NCBI GenBank assembly: GCA_024637155.1
Contig: JAGXFR010000019.1
Coordinates: forward strand, 1 to 64,000
Direction of reading: 5' to 3'
From: Burkholderiaceae bacterium
GTDB lineage: Bacteria > Pseudomonadota > Gammaproteobacteria > Burkholderiales > Burkholderiaceae_E
DNA: 64,000 nt
This document shows positions 24,580 to 33,952 of this stretch, piece by piece (positions within the stretch are counted from its first letter, which is position 1; every line of letters begins with the position of its first letter). Both the position numbers and the translations under genes were made by a program. A model generated the notes under the pieces. That model was given only the letters and a program-made list of their open reading frames with translations. It made no database searches and had not been told where the DNA came from.

Positions 24580-26229
24580 TCATGGGCGCAGCGTGCTGCG
24601 CGTGAGCAGCAGCACGGGCGCGAGCCCCAGCGCGACGATCAGCAGCGACGGTGCGGCGGCCTGCGCGAGGCGTTCGTCGGAGGCGAACTGGTAGGCGATC
24701 ACCGCCAGCGTGTCGAAGTCGAAGGGGCGCAGCACGAGCGTGGCGGGGAGTTCCTTCAGGCAGTCGATCATCACCAGCAGCCCGGCCGTCGCCACGCTGC
24801 GGCGCAACAGCGGCCAGTGGACGTCGCGCAGCACGCCGATGGGGGTCCGGCCCAGGCTGCGTGCGCTCTGATCCATGGCCGGACTGATGCGTTTGAGCCC
24901 GGAGTCCAGCCCCTGGAACGCGACCGCGAAGAAGCGCACCAGATAGGAATAGACGACCGCGAACACGGTCCCCCCCAACAGGGCCCGGCCGAACAAGGTC
25001 TGCCCGAGGCCCCGATCGATCGCACCGACCACCACCAGCAGACCCACGCCGAGCACGATCCCCGGCAGCGCGTAGCCGCTGTTCGCCATGGCGATCGCCG
25101 CGCGCGTCGAGCGGCCCGGTCCCAGCCGTGCGGCATAGGCCGCGAGCAGTGCCGCAGGCAGCGTGGCCGCCGCACCCAGCAGCGCGAGCGTCGCGGTGTT
25201 GGCAAGCCACCCGGCGAGGCGTGCGTCGAGCTGCCCCCCCTCGCCCAGCCAGGCCCGGATCAGGAGCGCCGCGGGCAACGCGAAGCCGAGCAGGATCGGC
25301 GCCAGGCAGACGGCGGTGGCGCGCAGCGCAGCGCCGCCGGCCAGCCGTTCGCGCGGGGCGACCCGATGGGCGCGGGAAAAGAACTGCATGCGGCCGCGCT
25401 GGCGCCGCTCGATCCAGATCAGCCCTCCTACCAGCACCAGCAACACCAGCGCCAGGCGCGCGGCGCCCGTTCGATCGCCCAGGCCCTGCCAGGCGCGGTA
25501 GATCCCGGCGGTGAAGGTGTCGACCGCAAAATAGGTGACGACGCCGAAGTCCGCCAGCGTTTCCATCAGCACCAGCGCGCAGCCGGCGACGACGGCCGGG
25601 CGGGCCACCGGCCAGGCCACGCGCCACCAGAGCGCGCGCCGGCCGAGCCCCAGCGAACGCGCCGCCTCGGCGAGCGACGGGCTGCGCTCGGCGAAGGCCG
25701 CGCGCGCCAGCAGATAGACGTAGGGATAGAGCGCAAGGCCGAGAAAGAGCCCGGCGCCCGGGATCGACCGGATGTCGGGGAACCAGTACTCGCCGATCCG
25801 CCAACCCGTCACCCCCCGCAGCCACCCCTGGAAGGGGCCCGATGTGTCAAAGAAGTCGGTGTAGGCGTAGGCCATCACGAAAGCCGGCATGGCGAGCGGC
25901 AGGACGAGCGCCCAGGCCAGCCAGCCGCGTCCCGGGAACTCGTAGGCCGCAACCAGCCAGGCCGACGATACGCCGACCAGCAGGGCCGTGGTGAGGACCA
26001 CCAGCGCGAGCGCGAACGTGGTCAGCGCGTAGCGCGGCAACACCGTCTGGACGAGGTGCGCAATCCCCGAATCCACTGCGGGATTCGTGTCCCCGCCAAG
26101 GGCAATCAGCGCCAGCGCGACGATGGGCGCGGCGGTGGCGAGCGCCAGCAAAAGTGCGCCGGCTTCGAGCGCACCGGCGCGCGCGGGGCGGGCCGCTACG
26201 GATCGGAAGTCGCGCGGGCTAGAATGCAT
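24580..26229 (-). CDS. Iron(III)-type ABC transporter permease (fused two-domain)
   Basis: This 549-aa inner-membrane protein (ATG 26229, MHSSPRDFRS) has about 12 hydrophobic segments in two homologous halves. Each half carries an EAA-type loop: SLAEAARSLGLGRRALWWRVAWP in the first and DQSARSLGRTPIGVLRDVHWP in the second. This is the FbpB/SfuB layout of Fe3+ uptake systems, in which both permease domains are in one chain. It is transcribed divergently from the ATPase gene with a 22-bp gap. No periplasmic binding protein is nearby. Confidence 0.88.
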   Translation of the reverse strand: MHSSPRDFRSVAARPARAGALEAGALLLALATAAPIVALALIALGGDTNPAVDSGIAHLVQTVLPRYALTTFALALVVLTTALLVGVSSAWLVAAYEFPGRGWLAWALVLPLAMPAFVMAYAYTDFFDTSGPFQGWLRGVTGWRIGEYWFPDIRSIPGAGLFLGLALYPYVYLLARAAFAERSPSLAEAARSLGLGRRALWWRVAWPVARPAVVAGCALVLMETLADFGVVTYFAVDTFTAGIYRAWQGLGDRTGAARLALVLLVLVGGLIWIERRQRGRMQFFSRAHRVAPRERLAGGAALRATAVCLAPILLGFALPAALLIRAWLGEGGQLDARLAGWLANTATLALLGAAATLPAALLAAYAARLGPGRSTRAAIAMANSGYALPGIVLGVGLLVVVGAIDRGLGQTLFGRALLGGTVFAVVYSYLVRFFAVAFQGLDSGLKRISPAMDQSARSLGRTPIGVLRDVHWPLLRRSVATAGLLVMIDCLKELPATLVLRPFDFDTLAVIAYQFASDERLAQAAAPSLLIVALGLAPVLLLTRSTLRP

Positions 26230-26251
26230 GCTCCGATTATAGGCAGCGTCG

Positions 26252-27406
26252 ATGCCGTCTCCGCTTGACCCTTCCACCTTCGAGCCTGCGGTGCCGGCAG
26301 CGCGACCGGCGACGACGCTGCGCGCCCGGAATCTGCACCTGCAGTTTCCGACCGACCGGGGCGCGCTGCAGGTTCTCGCAGGACTCGACTTCGGTTTGCA
26401 TGACGGCGAGATCGGCTGCCTGCTGGGTGAGTCGGGCTGCGGCAAGACGACGGCGCTGCGCGCGATTGCCGGCTTCGCGCGGCCGCAGGCCGGCCAGATC
26501 GAGATCGCGGGTCGCACCGTGTGTTCGCCCGAGACCTGGGTCGAGCCCGAGGCGCGCGGGGTCGGTGTCGTGTTCCAGGACTATGCGCTGTTCCCGCATC
26601 TGAACGTCACACGCAACGTCGCCTTCGGCCTGCGCGCCAGCGCGCCCGGCGAGCGTGACACGCGCGTCGCGGAAATGCTCGAACTCGTCGGCCTCGCCGA
26701 CGCGGCCAGCCGCTTCCCGCACGAACTCTCGGGCGGCCAGCAGCAGCGCGTGGCGCTGGCGCGCGCGCTCGCGCCAGCGCCCGGGGTGCTGCTGCTCGAC
26801 GAGCCCTTCTCCAATCTGGACCCGGACCTGCGCGAGCGCCTTGCGCTCGAATTGCGCGACATCCTCAAGCGCTGCCGGACGACCGCCCTGCTGGTCACGC
26901 ACGACCAGTACGAAGCCTTCGCGCTCGCCGACAGCGTGGGCGTGATGGAGGCCGGACGCATCGCCCAGTGGGACACTCCCTACCGCCTGTATCACCGCCC
27001 GGAAACGCGCGCGGTGGCGGACTTCGTCGGACTCGGCGCGTTCGTGCCCGGCCAGATGGTGCAGCGCGACGGGCTGGCGAGCGTGGTGATCGAACTCGGC
27101 GCGCTGCCGATTCACCTGCGCACCGACCAGGCGATGGCGGGCGCGCACGCGGGCGTGAGCGGGCAGGTCACGGTGCTGCTGCGCCCCGACGACGTCGTCC
27201 ACGACGACGAGAGCCCGGTTCGCGCCGACGTGGTGCGCAAGTCCTTCCGCGGCGCCTCTTTTCTCTATACGCTGCGCTTGCCGAGCGGCACCACGCTGCT
27301 CAGCCTGGTGCCCAGCCACCACAACCATGCGGTCGGCGAGCAGATCGGAATCCGCTTCGCAGCCGAACATGTGGTGACCTTTCCGATCGAGAACTCCGGG
27401 GACTGA
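26252..27406 (+). CDS. Iron(III)-type ABC transporter ATP-binding protein
   Basis: This 384-aa ATPase contains Walker A GESGCGKTT, Q-loop VFQDYALFPH, signature LSGGQQQRVALARAL, Walker B LLLDEPFSNLD and the H-loop VTHDQYEA. The C-terminal ~130 residues form the TOBE-type regulatory region typical of FbpC. It should energise the divergently encoded FbpB-like permease. The start is at 26252, close to the permease start, so the promoters of both genes must overlap the other gene's 5' end. Confidence 0.88.
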   Translation: MPSPLDPSTFEPAVPAARPATTLRARNLHLQFPTDRGALQVLAGLDFGLHDGEIGCLLGESGCGKTTALRAIAGFARPQAGQIEIAGRTVCSPETWVEPEARGVGVVFQDYALFPHLNVTRNVAFGLRASAPGERDTRVAEMLELVGLADAASRFPHELSGGQQQRVALARALAPAPGVLLLDEPFSNLDPDLRERLALELRDILKRCRTTALLVTHDQYEAFALADSVGVMEAGRIAQWDTPYRLYHRPETRAVADFVGLGAFVPGQMVQRDGLASVVIELGALPIHLRTDQAMAGAHAGVSGQVTVLLRPDDVVHDDESPVRADVVRKSFRGASFLYTLRLPSGTTLLSLVPSHHNHAVGEQIGIRFAAEHVVTFPIENSGD

Positions 27407-27431
27407 CTCCAGGGGGCTGCGCGCACCCGCG

Positions 27432-30020
27432 TCAGCGGGCTTCCGGTTCGATCAGGTGAACCCGCCCGCGCGCGAAGCGCTTCTGCAGTTCGGAAAAGCG
27501 GATCGAGACGGCACGTCGATCGCTGCGACGCACCAGGAGCGCCACCGTGCGCCGCCGGTTGACCCACGCGACCTTCAGGTAGGCCGGCGGTGCGCCCGGC
27601 TCGGAGAACTCCAGCCACCCCCCGCGGTGAATCCGTCGAAACGCCTGCTCGGGTTCGAGCGAGGCTTGCCGCGGGTCGCTCGGCAGGTCGTCGAGGTCGA
27701 GCGACTTGAGGATGTCGAGCAGACGCTGGTTGCCTTCCGATTCGCTGCGCGTGGCGTCCGACGCGGGCTCGGTCGGCACGCCGTCCGGCTCGCTTTCTCG
27801 CACCTCCTTCTCCTGCGCCGCGCGCTCCGGCAACGGGGCCGGGACCGTGCGGGCCGCCTCCGGCGGACGCTGCTGCAGGGTCGGCAAGGGTGGCAGCACG
27901 TCGAAGAGCATCGCGCCGGCGGGGGGGGCATCCGTCGCGCGGCGTCCGTAGCCCGGATCTCCCCGGACCGCAAAGGGATCGACGGGAGGCGCCGGCGCGG
28001 GGTGCGGCGTGGCAGCAGGCGGCGCGGCGCGGCTCGTCGTCGACGCTTCGCCCTGGCCGCGGCGCGTGCTGGCGCGCGTGCTGGGCGACCCGGAACGGGC
28101 GGCACCCGCTTCCTCCGCATGCCCGGTCCCGCTCGGGAGCGTCGTCGCGCCGGAACGTCCCGAACCCGCGCCGCGGTGCATCCGGCGCAGGTGGATCAGG
28201 AAGAGCTCGTCGAAGAACGCCTTGTAATCCTCGTCGCGCGCACCGATGTCCCGCGTGCCCCGGGTCAGGGTGCGGATCAATGAGGGGATCTTGCGCGCCA
28301 GCTGGCTGCGGCTGACCCGCTGCTGCGTGCCGCCCAGGCTCCAGAGCAGTTCGTCGACGACGTTGAGCGCCAGCTGGAATTCGGGGCCCTGCTCTCCGCC
28401 CCGCAGCGCCGCCGTACGCAGGTGACGGGCCCAGACGTTCGTCAGGAACTCGCGGGTGGTCTCCGGAACGGCCTTCTCGTCGAGGCGCTGCGCGAGCATT
28501 TCCTCGACCTGCTGGGTGACCTGCACTTCACGCTCGGGCCCGGGCCGCCGCGAATAGTCGCGCCGGTTCCGCCCTCCCGGGGCGGTCTCGAGCGTCTTGC
28601 GCTCACGAATCACGCGTTCGATCAGCTGTTCGATGTTGCGCGCCGCCCGCGAGTACTCCTTGTCGACCTGGTGCGCGATCACCGTCGCCCGCGTCTGCAG
28701 CGCACTGGTCACGATCTCGACCGCCCTCACCGCGGTCTCGAGCCGACGGTACAGTGCGTTCTCGGGACTCAGCTCGTCGCCATGGACGCTCGCGATCGCG
28801 CCGAGATTCTCGATCAGGCGACGCAGCGAGCGCGGCTCCTCGCCAAGGTAACCGGCATCCATCAGGGCAAGCGATACGGCGGGCTGTTGCAGCCGCCACA
28901 GCAGCGGCTTTGCCGCTTCGGACAGGCGCCGGTCATCGACCACGTAGTCGAACAGGCCCGCCACGACGTCGACCACGGCAATCTGGGCGGGCCCCGCACC
29001 GGCCTCGCGCAGCCCGGCGCGCACGCCCCCGAAGTAGGCGCTGCGGGCGTCGCGCCCATAGGGGCTGACGTCGATCGAATGGGCGAACGCGATGGCGTCG
29101 CGTTCGATCTCGAAAATGGGCCGCAGCATGGGCAGCACGCCCCGCCACTTCTCCTCGCCGACGGCGCTCAGCGGCGACGACCCCAGCGCGTCGGCGGTGG
29201 CAGCGCTCTCGGCGGCAATCGCTGCGGGATTCCAGGGTGCCGACGGGGCAGCTCGCGGCGCCACGCTTTCCGGTGGGGCTGGCGCGGGGACCGCATCGGC
29301 CACGGAACTCACGTCGGCACGGCGATCGGTGATGATCGGCGCTTCCGTGGGCATCGGCGCCACGCCCATCTCGATCATGCGTGCCCGCGCCGCGGCGAGA
29401 ATCCCCACGATGCGGCCGGTCAGGTGTTGCGGCAACAGGCTGCGCAGCGCGGACTTGGCCGCCGCGGATTCCGCCGCGCCGTGAAACGCTGCCACCGCGG
29501 CGGATGCGATCGCGCGCGCTCCGAGCGGGTTGAAGTCGTCATCCTGCCAGGCCCGCGGACAGAGCGTCTGCACCCGCTGCGCGTAGTCCACATAGTCCGG
29601 GCCGGCCGCCGCCCGTACCGCTCCGGCGAGTTCCACCGTGACGATCTGGGCGTCGAGTTCGTCTTCGTCGATCAGCGCCAGGGAACGCTCGTCCGGGTTG
29701 TCGATTTCGGCGAGCGCGAGGCAACGGCGCACCCGATCGTCGAATGCCGCCGCGACGCGACCCGAGCGTTCGGTTTCGTCGAGCCGCAGCAGCGACGCCG
29801 CCGCATACAGCGAGTGACGTTCGCGCGGGTGGGGGGCACGCGAGCCCGCCGCCTCGAGGTCACGCGGCAACAGGGCCAGGGCGTCGGCCACGACCCGACG
29901 GAGCTCGGCGCCGATCATCGCGCGCAACTCTGCGAACTGCTCCCTGTGCTGCGTTGTGTCCCGCTCGGTCATCCCCAATGGCCCCAGTCGGATCCGATGA
30001 TGCATCGTCCCCCGCGTCAT
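27432..30020 (-). CDS. DUF1631 family protein
   Basis: This protein of up to 862 aa matches the DUF1631 family, common in Gammaproteobacteria and Betaproteobacteria and sometimes misnamed thymidine phosphorylase. The body is alpha-helical (ERHSLYAAASLLRLDETE; FNPLGARAIASAAVAAFHGA). A long Pro/Ala-rich low-complexity linker (about 630-780) separates it from a C-terminal PilZ-like beta domain (WLEFSEPGAPPAYLKVAWVN...). This suggests a c-di-GMP-responsive or envelope-related role that remains unproven. The start is uncertain: ATG at 30020, 30005 or 29972. It converges with the ATPase gene, 25 bp apart. Confidence 0.8.
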   Translation of the reverse strand: MTRGTMHHRIRLGPLGMTERDTTQHREQFAELRAMIGAELRRVVADALALLPRDLEAAGSRAPHPRERHSLYAAASLLRLDETERSGRVAAAFDDRVRRCLALAEIDNPDERSLALIDEDELDAQIVTVELAGAVRAAAGPDYVDYAQRVQTLCPRAWQDDDFNPLGARAIASAAVAAFHGAAESAAAKSALRSLLPQHLTGRIVGILAAARARMIEMGVAPMPTEAPIITDRRADVSSVADAVPAPAPPESVAPRAAPSAPWNPAAIAAESAATADALGSSPLSAVGEEKWRGVLPMLRPIFEIERDAIAFAHSIDVSPYGRDARSAYFGGVRAGLREAGAGPAQIAVVDVVAGLFDYVVDDRRLSEAAKPLLWRLQQPAVSLALMDAGYLGEEPRSLRRLIENLGAIASVHGDELSPENALYRRLETAVRAVEIVTSALQTRATVIAHQVDKEYSRAARNIEQLIERVIRERKTLETAPGGRNRRDYSRRPGPEREVQVTQQVEEMLAQRLDEKAVPETTREFLTNVWARHLRTAALRGGEQGPEFQLALNVVDELLWSLGGTQQRVSRSQLARKIPSLIRTLTRGTRDIGARDEDYKAFFDELFLIHLRRMHRGAGSGRSGATTLPSGTGHAEEAGAARSGSPSTRASTRRGQGEASTTSRAAPPAATPHPAPAPPVDPFAVRGDPGYGRRATDAPPAGAMLFDVLPPLPTLQQRPPEAARTVPAPLPERAAQEKEVRESEPDGVPTEPASDATRSESEGNQRLLDILKSLDLDDLPSDPRQASLEPEQAFRRIHRGGWLEFSEPGAPPAYLKVAWVNRRRTVALLVRRSDRRAVSIRFSELQKRFARGRVHLIEPEAR

Positions 30021-30158
30021 GCTAATCGATCCGGATCAGCGACAATGTGACGAAGTTGACGCAATCGAGCGAGCGCGGGGACGCGCCGGGCAGTGTGGTT
30101 TTTTCGCCTCAGGGCAGCGTGCAGGATCGGTCGCGACGACCGGCATGAGGAAAATGGC

Positions 30159-31100
30159 GTGACGATGACGGCGAATTTCGACCTGACCGACCTGCGCCTG
30201 CTGGTGCGCGTCGCCGAGGGCAACAGCCTGACCGCTGGCGCGCAGGCGCTCGGGATCTCGCTGCCCGCGGCGAGCGTGCGCGTGAAGAACCTCGAAGTGC
30301 GCATCGGGGCGCAGCTGCTGCATCGGACCCCGCAGGGCGTCACGCTCACGCCGCCCGGGCAGGCCTTCGTGCACCACGCGCGCCTGGTGCTGGGCCAGCT
30401 CGAGCAACTGCGCGGCGACCTGCGCGAGTACACGCGGGGCATCAAGGGCCACTTGCGCGTGTTCGCGAACACGACCGCGCTGGGCGAATTCCTGCCGCCC
30501 GTGCTGCGCACCTACTTGCTGCGCCACCCCGACGTCAGCGTCGACCTGCGCGAACGCCTGAGCCACGACATCGTGCGTGCCGTTTCCGAGGGGCAGATCG
30601 ACATCGGCATCGTGGCGGGCACGGTGCGCACCGAGAGCCTTGAAACCATTCCCTATCGCAAGGACCGCCTGGTGCTCGCGGTGCCGCGCGGCCACGAACT
30701 GGCGCCGCTTCCCGGCGCGTGGTTCGCCGACACGCTCGAGTACAACCACGTCGGGCTCGACGAGGGCAGCGCGATCCACGGCTTTCTCACCGTCATCTGC
30801 GAAGGACTGCGCCGCCCGTTCGCGCCACGCATTCAGGTCGGCAGCTTCGAGGCCGCGTGCCGGATGATCGAGGCCAACGTCGGGGTGGGCATCATGCCCG
30901 GTTCGGCGGCGCTGCGGCACGCCCAGTCGATGGCGATTCACGCGGTGCCGCTGCGCGACGACTGGGCGCTGCGCGCGATGCAGATCGTCGTGCGCCGGCT
31001 CGACGCGCTGGCGCCGTTTGCCCGTGACCTGGTCGACCTGCTCGTGGCCGATGCCGGCGGCACCGCCCTTACGCCAGGCGCCGCGCCACCACCTGGTTGA
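30159..31100 (+). CDS. LysR-family regulator, probable regulator of the itaconate-type operon
   Basis: This 313-aa LysR protein has an N-terminal winged helix (DLRLLVRVAEGNSLTAGAQALGIS, then VRVKNLEVRIGAQLLHRTPQG) and a periplasmic-binding-like effector domain. The GTG at 30159 is preferred because GAGG lies 8 nt upstream; ATG 30165 is the alternative. It is convergent with the catabolic operon at 31069-37255, overlapping its last gene by 32 bp. In Pseudomonas, the itaconate operon has an adjacent LysR gene (RipR/ItcR), so this is the likely counterpart. Confidence 0.85.
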   Translation: MTMTANFDLTDLRLLVRVAEGNSLTAGAQALGISLPAASVRVKNLEVRIGAQLLHRTPQGVTLTPPGQAFVHHARLVLGQLEQLRGDLREYTRGIKGHLRVFANTTALGEFLPPVLRTYLLRHPDVSVDLRERLSHDIVRAVSEGQIDIGIVAGTVRTESLETIPYRKDRLVLAVPRGHELAPLPGAWFADTLEYNHVGLDEGSAIHGFLTVICEGLRRPFAPRIQVGSFEAACRMIEANVGVGIMPGSAALRHAQSMAIHAVPLRDDWALRAMQIVVRRLDALAPFARDLVDLLVADAGGTALTPGAAPPPG

Positions 31101-31689
31101 CGACCCCGACTCCGGAGTGCAGCGCGCCTTCGCGCACGGCGCGCGGGCCGCTGAAGCGGTGAACCACCTCGCAACCCGGCCAGTCCCCGAGCAGTTCCTC
31201 GAGTGCGGGCAGCAGCGCCGCGTCGGGCGGCCCGCCGGTTCCCCGGCCCAGTTGCCCCTGCGCATAGGCCTCGTAGACAAACACGCCACCCGGGCGCAGT
31301 GCCTGCGCACAGCGCGCATGCAGGGCGCGCCGCGGCGCCGGCGGCAGATGCAGGAAGATCGAGACGATCGCGTCCCAGCCCTCCACGCCGGGGTCGAATT
31401 CGGTGACGTCGGCCACCTGCGCATCGATGACGACCCCGGCCACCTGGGCCAGTTCGCGCGCCTTGACGATCCCCTGGTCGGCGATGTCGAGCGAGCTCAC
31501 CCGATGGCCCTGCGTCGCGAGCCAGACCCCGTTGCGGCCCTCGCCGTCCGCCAGGCACAGGATGCGCGACCCCTTGTCGAAGGACGCCGCCCGCGCAACC
31601 AGGAAGTCATTGGGTTGCGTCCCATACGCGTAGTCCGGCGACGCGTAGCGCTCGTTCCAGAAGGTCCGCAGCCGCTCGCCCGGGTTCAC
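31069..31689 (-). CDS. Class I SAM-dependent methyltransferase
   Basis: This 206-aa protein starts at GTG 31689, overlapping the stop of the CitE-like gene (GTGA). The SAM site is ILCLADGEGRNGVWLA (motif I, E/DxGxGxNG type), followed by VSSLDIADQGI and the GWDAIVSIFLHLPP motif. It resembles the TehB/thiopurine-like small-molecule methyltransferases. Because it is translationally coupled to a CoA-ester catabolic operon, it may methylate a carboxylic acid related to the pathway (a detoxification step). This is inference; the family does not fix the substrate. Confidence 0.85.
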   Translation of the reverse strand: MNPGERLRTFWNERYASPDYAYGTQPNDFLVARAASFDKGSRILCLADGEGRNGVWLATQGHRVSSLDIADQGIVKARELAQVAGVVIDAQVADVTEFDPGVEGWDAIVSIFLHLPPAPRRALHARCAQALRPGGVFVYEAYAQGQLGRGTGGPPDAALLPALEELLGDWPGCEVVHRFSGPRAVREGALHSGVGVVNQVVARRLA

Positions 31690-32555
31690 CGGTCTTCCGT
31701 CCGCTCGGACGCGCCACCGCGCGCGGCGTGCTCGCGCAGGATCGCCTGCGCGCGCAGCAGCACCGGTCGGTCGACCATTTCGCCGCCCACCGCGACCGCC
31801 GCGCCCCCGGCCGCGCCGGCCGCCGCCACGATGTGGCGCGCCCACGCGAGCTGGCCGTCGCTCGGCGCGAAGCCCCGGTTGACCGCGCCCACCTGGCGCG
31901 GGTGGATGCACAGCTTGCCGCCAAAGCCGATCCGGCGCGCGAGCGCAGTGTCATGCTCGATCGCCACCGGATCGTCGATCGCGGCCGTCACGCCGTCGAT
32001 CGGCGCGGCCAGCTGCGCCAGCCGCGAGGCGAGCACCAGCTGCGAGCGGAACCACAGGAGTTCCTCGTGGCCGCCGTCCATGCCCAGGTCGAGCTGGAAA
32101 TCGATGGTCCCGAAGGCGATCCGCGCCACGCGGGGCGCGTGCGCCAGCGCGAGCGCATTGGCGAAGCCCGCCGCGCTCTCGATGAGCGCCAGCACCGTGC
32201 GTTCGCCACCGCCGTTGCCCGCCGGTTGCGCCACCGTGTCCAGCGCCCGCACGACGGCAGCGACGTCTTCGACGCGCTCGGTCTTGGGCAGCATCACCGC
32301 GGCGACGCCCGGGTGCGCGCACAGCTTCAGATCGTCGTCGAACCAGCGCGTGCCGGCCGCATTGATGCGCACCACGACCGGGTGCGCCGCCGAGAGCCAG
32401 CCGGCCAGCGCGGCGCGCGCCTGCCCCTTGTCGTCGGGCGCGACCGCATCCTCCAGATCGACGATCACCGCGTCGGCGCCACTCGAGAGTGCCTTGTCGA
32501 AACGTTCCGGCCGATTGCCCGGAACGAACAGGTAGGAACGCGCAGGCAGCGTCAT
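31686..32555 (-). CDS. ccl: CitE-like CoA-ester lyase (probable citramalyl-CoA lyase)
   Basis: This 289-aa HpcH/HpaI-type TIM-barrel lyase starts MTLPARSYLFVPGNRPERFDKAL. It contains VIVDLEDAV (Mg-binding Asp/Glu), VRINAAGTRWFDDDL, MLPKTERV, ALIESAAGFANA and KLCIHPRQVGAVN. Family members cleave malyl-, citramalyl- or citryl-CoA. With an itaconate CoA-transferase-like and a MaoC hydratase-like gene in the same operon, cleavage of citramalyl-CoA to acetyl-CoA and pyruvate is the most likely reaction. It overlaps the PrpD-like gene (ATGA, 32552-32555). Confidence 0.82.
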   Translation of the reverse strand: MTLPARSYLFVPGNRPERFDKALSSGADAVIVDLEDAVAPDDKGQARAALAGWLSAAHPVVVRINAAGTRWFDDDLKLCAHPGVAAVMLPKTERVEDVAAVVRALDTVAQPAGNGGGERTVLALIESAAGFANALALAHAPRVARIAFGTIDFQLDLGMDGGHEELLWFRSQLVLASRLAQLAAPIDGVTAAIDDPVAIEHDTALARRIGFGGKLCIHPRQVGAVNRGFAPSDGQLAWARHIVAAAGAAGGAAVAVGGEMVDRPVLLRAQAILREHAARGGASERTEDR

Positions 32556-33940
32556 TGCGCCCCCTGCGCCGGAAACCAGCGTCCCATCACCGGGGTGTCG
32601 GCGAGCGTCCAGATGCGTGCGATCACCGCGCGCATCTCGCTCTCGGTCGCACCGTCGCGATAGGTCGCCAGCCGAATCGCCTTGTCTTCGAGTTCGGGGC
32701 GGCTCAGCGTGTTCCCCGGATCCCCCTTGGGCTCGTCGACGCGCGCGGCGAGCGTCCGGCCGTCGGCGGTTTCGATTTCAACCTTGCCGATCCAGCGCTG
32801 CGGGTAGGCGCGATCGACCTCGTCGTCGCGCACCATCACGACCCGATCGCGAAACGCGACGACCTCCGGGTCGCGGAAGCGCGCGTCGAACTCGGCGAGC
32901 CCGGCACGACCCTCGAGCGCGATCATCGCCAGCACCGTGCCCATCGAGAACTTTGCCTGATGAACCGTCTGCGGATCCGTCACCGGTCCGAGCACGTCGA
33001 GCGCTCCCTGGTGAACCCGCGCGGTGACGCGGCGGATCGCGCCGGCGGCCACGTCGTTCTCGCGCATCACACGCGCCAGCGCGTCGGCCGCGGGATGGGT
33101 GTGACGGCACGATGCGTGAAACTTGAACGAGGTCTCCGGGAGCGCCCAGCGCGCGCCGAGCCGGTCCGTGAGCCGCGCCGCATCGGCGTCGTCGGACATC
33201 CCCGCCGCCATGCCCTGCGGACCTTCGAGAATGCGCGTCGCCCCGGTCAGGTCGTCCGCGGCGAGGTACGCCGCGGCCAGACCCGCGCTGGACGCGTGCG
33301 CCGTGTGCAGTTGCTTGGAGTGCGCCGCGTCGCGCAGGAATTCCCACAGGCCGGCCGACTGGGTTCCCGCCGAGCCGAACGCGTGCCCCATCTGCTCGGG
33401 CGTGAGCCGCAGCAGATTGCCCACGGCCGCCGCGGCGGCGAGCGTCCCGGCGGTTCCCGTCGTGTGGAACACCTTGTAGTGCGAGCGCCCGAGAAACTCC
33501 CCGACCCGGATGCCGACCTCGTAGCCGGCCACCGCAGCCGTCAGGAACTCCGCCCCCGAGCGCCCGAGTTCCTGGGCAACCGCCAGCGCCGCGGGAAACA
33601 CGACGGCCGCGGGATGGAACACCGAGCCATTGTGAACGTCGTCCTGCTCGGCGAAATGCGAAGCCGCAGCATTCGCATAGGCCGCCGCGAAGGGGCTCGT
33701 CGCAGAGCGGTGAATCAGGATCTCCGACGGTCCGTCGGCCGGGCAGATCCGGTGCGCGAATGCCGCGAGCGCCTCGACCGGAAGCGCGCCCTTCCCCGCC
33801 AGCGCGGAGGCGAACCAGTCCAGAAAAAGATCTTCCGCACGACGCAGCACCGGCACGGGGATCGCCTCGCATTGCAGTCCGGCCGCGAAGGCGGCGAGCG
33901 TTCGCGTCGGCGATGCCTGCGTGTTGTCCTTCGAATTCAT
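32552..33940 (-). CDS. MmgE/PrpD family protein
   Basis: This 462-aa protein belongs to the PrpD/cis-aconitate decarboxylase-like fold family. Typical elements are SHFAEQDDVHNGSVFHPAAVVFPAALA, GYEVGIRVGEFLG, HTTGTAGTLAAAAAVG and FKFHASCRHTHPAADAL. The family includes 2-methylcitrate dehydratase and the cis-aconitate decarboxylases that make itaconate. A PrpD-like gene of unknown function also sits in the Pseudomonas itaconate operon, which supports the operon assignment. It starts at ATG 33940, 12 nt after the CoA-transferase gene. Confidence 0.85.
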   Translation of the reverse strand: MNSKDNTQASPTRTLAAFAAGLQCEAIPVPVLRRAEDLFLDWFASALAGKGALPVEALAAFAHRICPADGPSEILIHRSATSPFAAAYANAAASHFAEQDDVHNGSVFHPAAVVFPAALAVAQELGRSGAEFLTAAVAGYEVGIRVGEFLGRSHYKVFHTTGTAGTLAAAAAVGNLLRLTPEQMGHAFGSAGTQSAGLWEFLRDAAHSKQLHTAHASSAGLAAAYLAADDLTGATRILEGPQGMAAGMSDDADAARLTDRLGARWALPETSFKFHASCRHTHPAADALARVMRENDVAAGAIRRVTARVHQGALDVLGPVTDPQTVHQAKFSMGTVLAMIALEGRAGLAEFDARFRDPEVVAFRDRVVMVRDDEVDRAYPQRWIGKVEIETADGRTLAARVDEPKGDPGNTLSRPELEDKAIRLATYRDGATESEMRAVIARIWTLADTPVMGRWFPAQGAQ

Positions 33941-33952
33941 GCGTGCTTCCTC

